From NCBI GenBank assembly GCA_029247265.1, contig JAQWLN010000128.1, positions 1 through 38,454 of the forward strand: DNA of 38,454 nt. The letters run 5' to 3'. Positions within the stretch are counted from its first letter, which is position 1. Every line of letters starts with the position of its first letter. The DNA comes from Fuerstiella sp. GTDB taxonomy: Bacteria > Planctomycetota > Planctomycetia > Planctomycetales > Planctomycetaceae. Below, piece after piece: positions 34,608 to 38,454 of the stretch. A program made the translations under genes and the position numbers. A model generated the notes under the pieces. It made no database searches and was not told where the DNA came from. It worked only from the letters and a program-made list of their open reading frames with translations.

Positions 34608-36056
34608 CTATGGCGACTTCACCTTGAACTCTGCCAAGCGAGCCTTCAATTGGGCAGCCTGCTGCTGCAACGTAGCTGAATGCTTTGGATCTGCAGCCAG
34701 ATTTGTGAACTGTCCCGGGTCTTTCTTCATGTCGTACATTTCCTGCGTGCCGTCGTTGTATTGCATGTAGGACCAATCCCGGGTGCGCCAGGAGGTTCCC
34801 TTTGCGAAGGACAGGGCTCCTTGTTTTACAGTGACGGAGTGATCCTGCAGCATGGGTACCAGACTGGTGCCGTGGAGTCCTTCCGGGGGCGACAGTGAAG
34901 TCAGTTCGCACAGAGTGGGAAACAGGTCCACCAGCTCCACGATGGAGTCCGTCCGTCCTGGCTTAAAACCGGGCACGGAAATCATCAGCGGAACGCGAGT
35001 CACCTGCTCGTGAACATTATTCTTCTGCCAGAACGTATGGTCTCCCAGGTGATATCCGTGATCACTGGTAAATACGATTGCGGTGGATTCCCGCAGCCCC
35101 AGGCGATCCAGTTCGTCGACCAGCCGACCGACCTGTTCGTCCATAAATGTCACGGCCGCATAATAGGCCGCCCACATTCGCTTCTGATTGTCGGGGTACT
35201 GGTCGATTCCGTTAATCGCTGAACGACTGCCTGGCACCCCGAGTTTTGGAATATCGTCCAGATCGCCAGGACGATATTCAGGAAGTGTCGTTTTCTGCCA
35301 CGGATAAGGATCGAAGTACTGACGCGGTGCCACCATCGGATAGTGAGGTCTCACGAATCCGGCTGCGATGAAGAATTGTTCACCACGATGTTTTTGCAGA
35401 AGCTCAATGGTTTTGGTGGCCGTCTTGTGATCGGGCTGATCCGCCCCGGTGCCGTCGTACGCCACAGATACAAACATCCGGTGAGGCATCTTTGTGGACT
35501 GTCGACCTTCCAGGTTGGTTGTGAAAATGTTCAGATTCAGGCAGGCATAGTCTCCGGGAGTGTGCGCTTCATTACCTTGTGAATTGAATCGCTCAGTCCA
35601 TGTCTCCGGCACATCCTGGCCATCCGTCCCGGCAATGATGTCACCCGGCACGCGCATGTGAAAGATCTTGCCGACTCGTGCGCTATAACGGCCATTCTGA
35701 CGGAAATGCTGCCCCAGAGTGACATCACCCTTTCCCCTGTAACGGCTGAACATGAATGATGTTCGTGACGGACCACAGACCGTGCCCTGGCAATAGGCTC
35801 GATCAAAAACCAGCGCCCGTGCGGCCAACTTGTCGATGTTGGGCGTTCGGCACATCGAGTCGCCGTAACATCCCAGGACACTGGCTCGCAGATCGTCCGA
35901 CACAATGAACAGGACGTTCCTGATGACGGGCTTTGGCGTATTCGCCGAGCGGACCTCAGAGAATCCGGAAAAGAGAACGACGAGCAAGCACCCGGCCTGA
36001 ACTCGCAGACGTCGAACAGGATCTTTGATGTCGACTCCACGTGCACGAAGATACAT
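34608..36056 (-). CDS. Iduronate-2-sulfatase-like exported sulfatase
   Basis: 482 residues with a hydrophobic export segment (about 20-37, ending VRSA). The fold begins RNVLFIVSDDLRASVLGCYGD, with metal ligands Asp54 and Asp55. It continues TPNIDKLAARALVFDRAYCQ and TVCGPSRTSF, where Cys94 is the formylglycine site. Later blocks GKIFHMR, GFVRPHYPMVAP and FTSDHGYHLGDHTFWQKN carry the metal and sulfate-binding residues. The overall order matches iduronate-2-sulfatase-like enzymes. The exact sugar substrate is unknown. AGGAAAAG precedes the ATG. The gene starts 59 bases after the Ldh-family gene on the same strand, so co-transcription is likely. Confidence 0.92.
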   Translation of the reverse strand: MYLRARGVDIKDPVRRLRVQAGCLLVVLFSGFSEVRSANTPKPVIRNVLFIVSDDLRASVLGCYGDSMCRTPNIDKLAARALVFDRAYCQGTVCGPSRTSFMFSRYRGKGDVTLGQHFRQNGRYSARVGKIFHMRVPGDIIAGTDGQDVPETWTERFNSQGNEAHTPGDYACLNLNIFTTNLEGRQSTKMPHRMFVSVAYDGTGADQPDHKTATKTIELLQKHRGEQFFIAAGFVRPHYPMVAPRQYFDPYPWQKTTLPEYRPGDLDDIPKLGVPGSRSAINGIDQYPDNQKRMWAAYYAAVTFMDEQVGRLVDELDRLGLRESTAIVFTSDHGYHLGDHTFWQKNNVHEQVTRVPLMISVPGFKPGRTDSIVELVDLFPTLCELTSLSPPEGLHGTSLVPMLQDHSVTVKQGALSFAKGTSWRTRDWSYMQYNDGTQEMYDMKKDPGQFTNLAADPKHSATLQQQAAQLKARLAEFKVKSP

Positions 36057-36115
36057 GACTTTTCCTGTTCATTTTTGTGATTGGTAACGTAGACGGTTTC
36101 TGCCACGCCGAGGAA

Positions 36116-37240
36116 CTATCTGTCCAGTTTCAGCTCGATGCCAAACTGTTCGGAAAGGCTCGACAGATCTGACACAGTCGAGGCCATCAATGGAACTCCG
36201 TCACGCAGACGATCCTGCATACACTCCGCTTCCGGCTGGCCTGGAATCCTGACACGATCAAAACCCGGTGCCGGTGGTGACTCATTAAACCTCTGCGTCA
36301 TTTCGTCCAGGCCTCGCTTGATTGTGTCCGGATCTCCAAATTGATCCAGTCGCAGCGCCGCAAAAACGTGGCCAATACCTTCCTGAGCAAATTCGTCGTC
36401 GGGTCCTTTTATATCGCCGAGCACTCGATCGGGATCAGGTTTTTCACGCCATGCTCCGGACAGCAGTCCTGTCAGTATCCAGCCGGCGATCGCCAGGCCA
36501 AAACCCTTGTGACCACCAAATTCGGTCGCGCCGCCCAGCGGGACAACTTTGGTGAAAGCGGCAGGGTCGGAAGTGGGTTGATGCTGATCATCGAGTGCCC
36601 ATCCCAGCGGCAGGGCGTTACCCAGTTCTTCCAGCATCTCGATGCGGTTCACCGGGACAACAGACGTGGACATATCAAGAATAAACGGCGGGCCGTTCTT
36701 GCCGGGGCAGGCCATGGCAAGAGGATTGGTCGACAGCATCGGCAGCAGGCCCCCAAATGGTGTGACGGCCTTCGGCTGTCCATTGGGAAACAAATACCCC
36801 GTCGACGCGAAGCCGATCATGTCGTGTTCCGTCGCCATATGGGCGTAGTAACCGGCCGCACCGAAGTGCGTGGAGTTACGGACGGTGACCACGCCAATGC
36901 CCTGAGCGGTCGCCTTGTCGATCGCCAGGGTCATTGCCTTCACGGATGCAGAAAGCCCCATGCCTCCGTTTGCATTTGTGGCAGCGGTCGTAGGAGAGTC
37001 CTGTTCGACAGTGAGCGGAGCCCCCGTTCGAATAACGCCGTCGCGCCTGCCGACTCCACCGGCACTGTCGATGTAGTAGCGTTTGAGATTACGAACGCCG
37101 TGTGTATCGACACCCCTCAGGCTGGCCCACATCAAAACGTCGGTTGCTTTTTCCGCATCAGCGACGTCCACTCCTGACGCGACGAACACGTCGTGAACAA
37201 AGATGCGAAGTCTGTCATGCGAAATTCGTCGGCTTGTCAT
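36116..37240 (-). CDS. Ldh-family NAD(P)-dependent 2-hydroxyacid dehydrogenase
   Basis: 374 residues, cytoplasmic (no signal). It belongs to the malate/L-lactate dehydrogenase type II family (YlbC/AllD/ComC), unrelated to classical lactate dehydrogenase. Family signatures are present: ASLRGVDTHGVRNL with conserved His47, NGGMGLSASVKAM, VRNSTHFGAAGYYA, PFGGLLPMLSTNPLA, ILDMSTSVVPVNRI and GGHKGFGLA. Such enzymes oxidise 2-hydroxyacids such as malate, lactate, ureidoglycolate or sugar acids; the substrate here cannot be told. The sulfatase downstream hints that it could act on a sugar-derived acid, but that is inference. A TTTACA-N17-TGTTAC pair about 50 bases upstream is a weak promoter candidate. 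Confidence 0.92.
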   Translation of the reverse strand: MTSRRISHDRLRIFVHDVFVASGVDVADAEKATDVLMWASLRGVDTHGVRNLKRYYIDSAGGVGRRDGVIRTGAPLTVEQDSPTTAATNANGGMGLSASVKAMTLAIDKATAQGIGVVTVRNSTHFGAAGYYAHMATEHDMIGFASTGYLFPNGQPKAVTPFGGLLPMLSTNPLAMACPGKNGPPFILDMSTSVVPVNRIEMLEELGNALPLGWALDDQHQPTSDPAAFTKVVPLGGATEFGGHKGFGLAIAGWILTGLLSGAWREKPDPDRVLGDIKGPDDEFAQEGIGHVFAALRLDQFGDPDTIKRGLDEMTQRFNESPPAPGFDRVRIPGQPEAECMQDRLRDGVPLMASTVSDLSSLSEQFGIELKLDR

Positions 37241-37505
37241 CTATTAAAGCAACTTTCCTTTTGTCGTGAACGGTACTGGCTCGCGGCAGTAACAAATCTG
37301 TAACAGGGAAGTGTAAAACGCCGTGGTCCGTCGAAATTGATTTGGTCGATATACTGCAGCAAAAGAAAATCCCGTATGGCGGATGCCATTCACGCGAAGT
37401 GGGATCACTAACGCAGAACTTCGTATCACGGGTCGCCGCAGGCGCTATGGATCTTATCGCAATCGAGGCAAAAATTCGTTACCGCCAGCGAATTCCCCGT
37501 CGGCT
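37241..37505. other. Spacer with no recognised gene
   Basis: 265 bases between the Ldh-family gene and the peptidase stop. Short frames on both strands are not protein-like. No terminator with a T-run was found. Confidence 0.5.
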
Positions 37506-38454
37506 CTACGGTCGCGGTCGCACGCGAGACATATAGCGCAGGAAATAGCGTTCGAAATCATCAAGTGACCGGCCGGTTGCAGTTTCGAATTCCGCCAGGC
37601 GTGCCGCCGCACCGACGGGCTGCAACGGCTTTCTGCTCTGCAGCTGTAATAACAGGCGGTCGAAGGCCGCTCGGTCTGAACGAATCAGGAAGAACGCGAC
37701 TGCCCAGCCTTCTGCGTAGGCATCCGCAAGATGGTCAGGAGATTGAAATGCCTGATCGGACTCCAGCAGATCCGTTAGTGGCAACCGAAGTCGATTCTGA
37801 CTGGTCGCCGCGTGGAAACCCGGCAGATGAATCCGACTGACCTCACCAGGTCGACTCCATATCGTCGAACTCCGTCCCGACGCTCGTTCAAAGAAGACGG
37901 CAAGACCTTCTGACAGCCACATGGGATTGTCCGCATACCGCACCTGCAGTCCCGTATTAAATGCCAATTGATGCACGGCTTCGTGAACGATCGTTTCTAC
38001 CTGACGCGGCTTTTTCTTTAATTCGCGGACGACGTCCGAGTTGGTGCGAAATGCCCGGTCGCCGGATATGGCTGTGATCAGCATCTGATTGTCGCGCACG
38101 GAGTAGTAGCCGGGAACATCGGTGAAATCGGTGTCCGGGTGTTGCCTGCGAGCAAACTCCTGAAACCGGACAGCATCTCGAAAGACCAGAACCGGTAGTT
38201 TCGCAGTGAGCTTTAGCAGCTGAGCGTCAGAGCCTTCAAAGAACTTCAGGTACTCAGCGACAACCTTTTCCAGCAGCCGTCCGCAAAATGCCGTATAGAG
38301 TTCTGAGGCATCCGAACAGATGACAAAATGTTCGGTCTGATGAATGGCACCCCCCCCCGACGTCTGCTGCAGCAACTTTGCGGCCAGTTCATCGGGTTCC
38401 AAATAGGAAAAGGTGTCAAAGCGGGTGGCAACGGATGTAAACTGTTTCGCCGTG
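37506..38454 (-). CDS. DUF1570-like gluzincin metallopeptidase, N-terminus outside the window
   Basis: At least 316 codons remain open to the window edge, so the 5' part is missing. A TTG at 38402 could be read as a start, but the frame continues upstream with ordinary protein (KQFTSVATRFDTFSYLEP), so I treat it as partial. The zinc site is clear: HEAVH in ETIVHEAVHQLAFN, then SEGLAVFFE 21 residues later, giving the third ligand Glu. YAEGWAVAFFLI follows. This fits the DUF1570 peptidase family common in planctomycetes, usually exported. A run of nine G in the coding strand (plus-strand C run near 38350) encodes three Gly. Confidence 0.85.
   Translation of the reverse strand, partial: TAKQFTSVATRFDTFSYLEPDELAAKLLQQTSGGGAIHQTEHFVICSDASELYTAFCGRLLEKVVAEYLKFFEGSDAQLLKLTAKLPVLVFRDAVRFQEFARRQHPDTDFTDVPGYYSVRDNQMLITAISGDRAFRTNSDVVRELKKKPRQVETIVHEAVHQLAFNTGLQVRYADNPMWLSEGLAVFFERASGRSSTIWSRPGEVSRIHLPGFHAATSQNRLRLPLTDLLESDQAFQSPDHLADAYAEGWAVAFFLIRSDRAAFDRLLLQLQSRKPLQPVGAAARLAEFETATGRSLDDFERYFLRYMSRVRPRP

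Overview
The window looks like chromosomal DNA from a planctomycete (Planctomycetota, probably order Planctomycetales). The evidence is the family content. There are two PSCyt/DUF1549-DUF1553 proteins, a DUF1501 Tat protein, a DUF1559 prepilin-like protein, a DUF1080 (3-keto-disaccharide hydrolase-type) protein, two formylglycine sulfatases and a DUF1570 peptidase. Shine-Dalgarno sites are often weak or absent, and base composition is moderately GC-rich. No phage, transposase, integrase or CRISPR array was seen.

Layout. 1-520: the possible start of a gene leaving the window, then an initiator tRNA with its terminator (minus strand). 521-1450: no gene recognised. 1451-3669: a secreted trypsin-like protease with PDZ and PA14-like domains, overlapping a VTT/TVP38 membrane protein. 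3680-8953 (minus): a DUF1549/DUF1553 cytochrome-like protein, an M28 peptidase, and a secreted/membrane protein split by one in-frame TAA. 9143-15819: a tripartite RND efflux system, with a TolC-like lipoprotein divergent from an adaptor and a pump.

16029-20179: a redox operon. It holds a promoter overlapping a 28-bp palindrome, a small membrane protein, a tetraheme cytochrome c, a PsrB/NrfC-like iron-sulfur subunit carrying two lesions, an NrfD/PsrC-type quinone subunit, a monoheme protein and a cytochrome c'-like protein. The intact parts suggest a membrane quinol-oxidising module passing electrons to periplasmic cytochromes. An Rrf2-family regulator lies convergent at 20275-20721.

21272-23474: tRNA-Ser(GCT) with a strong terminator, the ribosome-rescue hydrolase ArfB, and a phosphohexomutase-like protein that has lost its catalytic loop. 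23657-31447 (minus): a sulfatase, then the tightly coupled trio DUF1549/1553 - PPC protein - DUF1501. 31713-38454: a DUF1559 gene interrupted by an in-frame TAG, a small Cys/His-rich membrane protein, a DUF1080 hydrolase, an iduronate-sulfatase-like enzyme with an Ldh-family oxidoreductase, and a partial DUF1570 metallopeptidase. Three palindromic repeat types sit between genes.

The most notable pattern is three separate genes cut by a single clean in-frame stop (TAA, TAA, TAG), with protein-like sequence continuing in the same frame. At all three a one-base change from a tyrosine codon would suffice. One of these genes also carries an 11-bp tandem duplication, and removing it restores the frame exactly. 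Nonsense decay or sequence error is the default explanation. Programmed readthrough is a speculative alternative. All family names come from motifs read by eye; no database search was possible.
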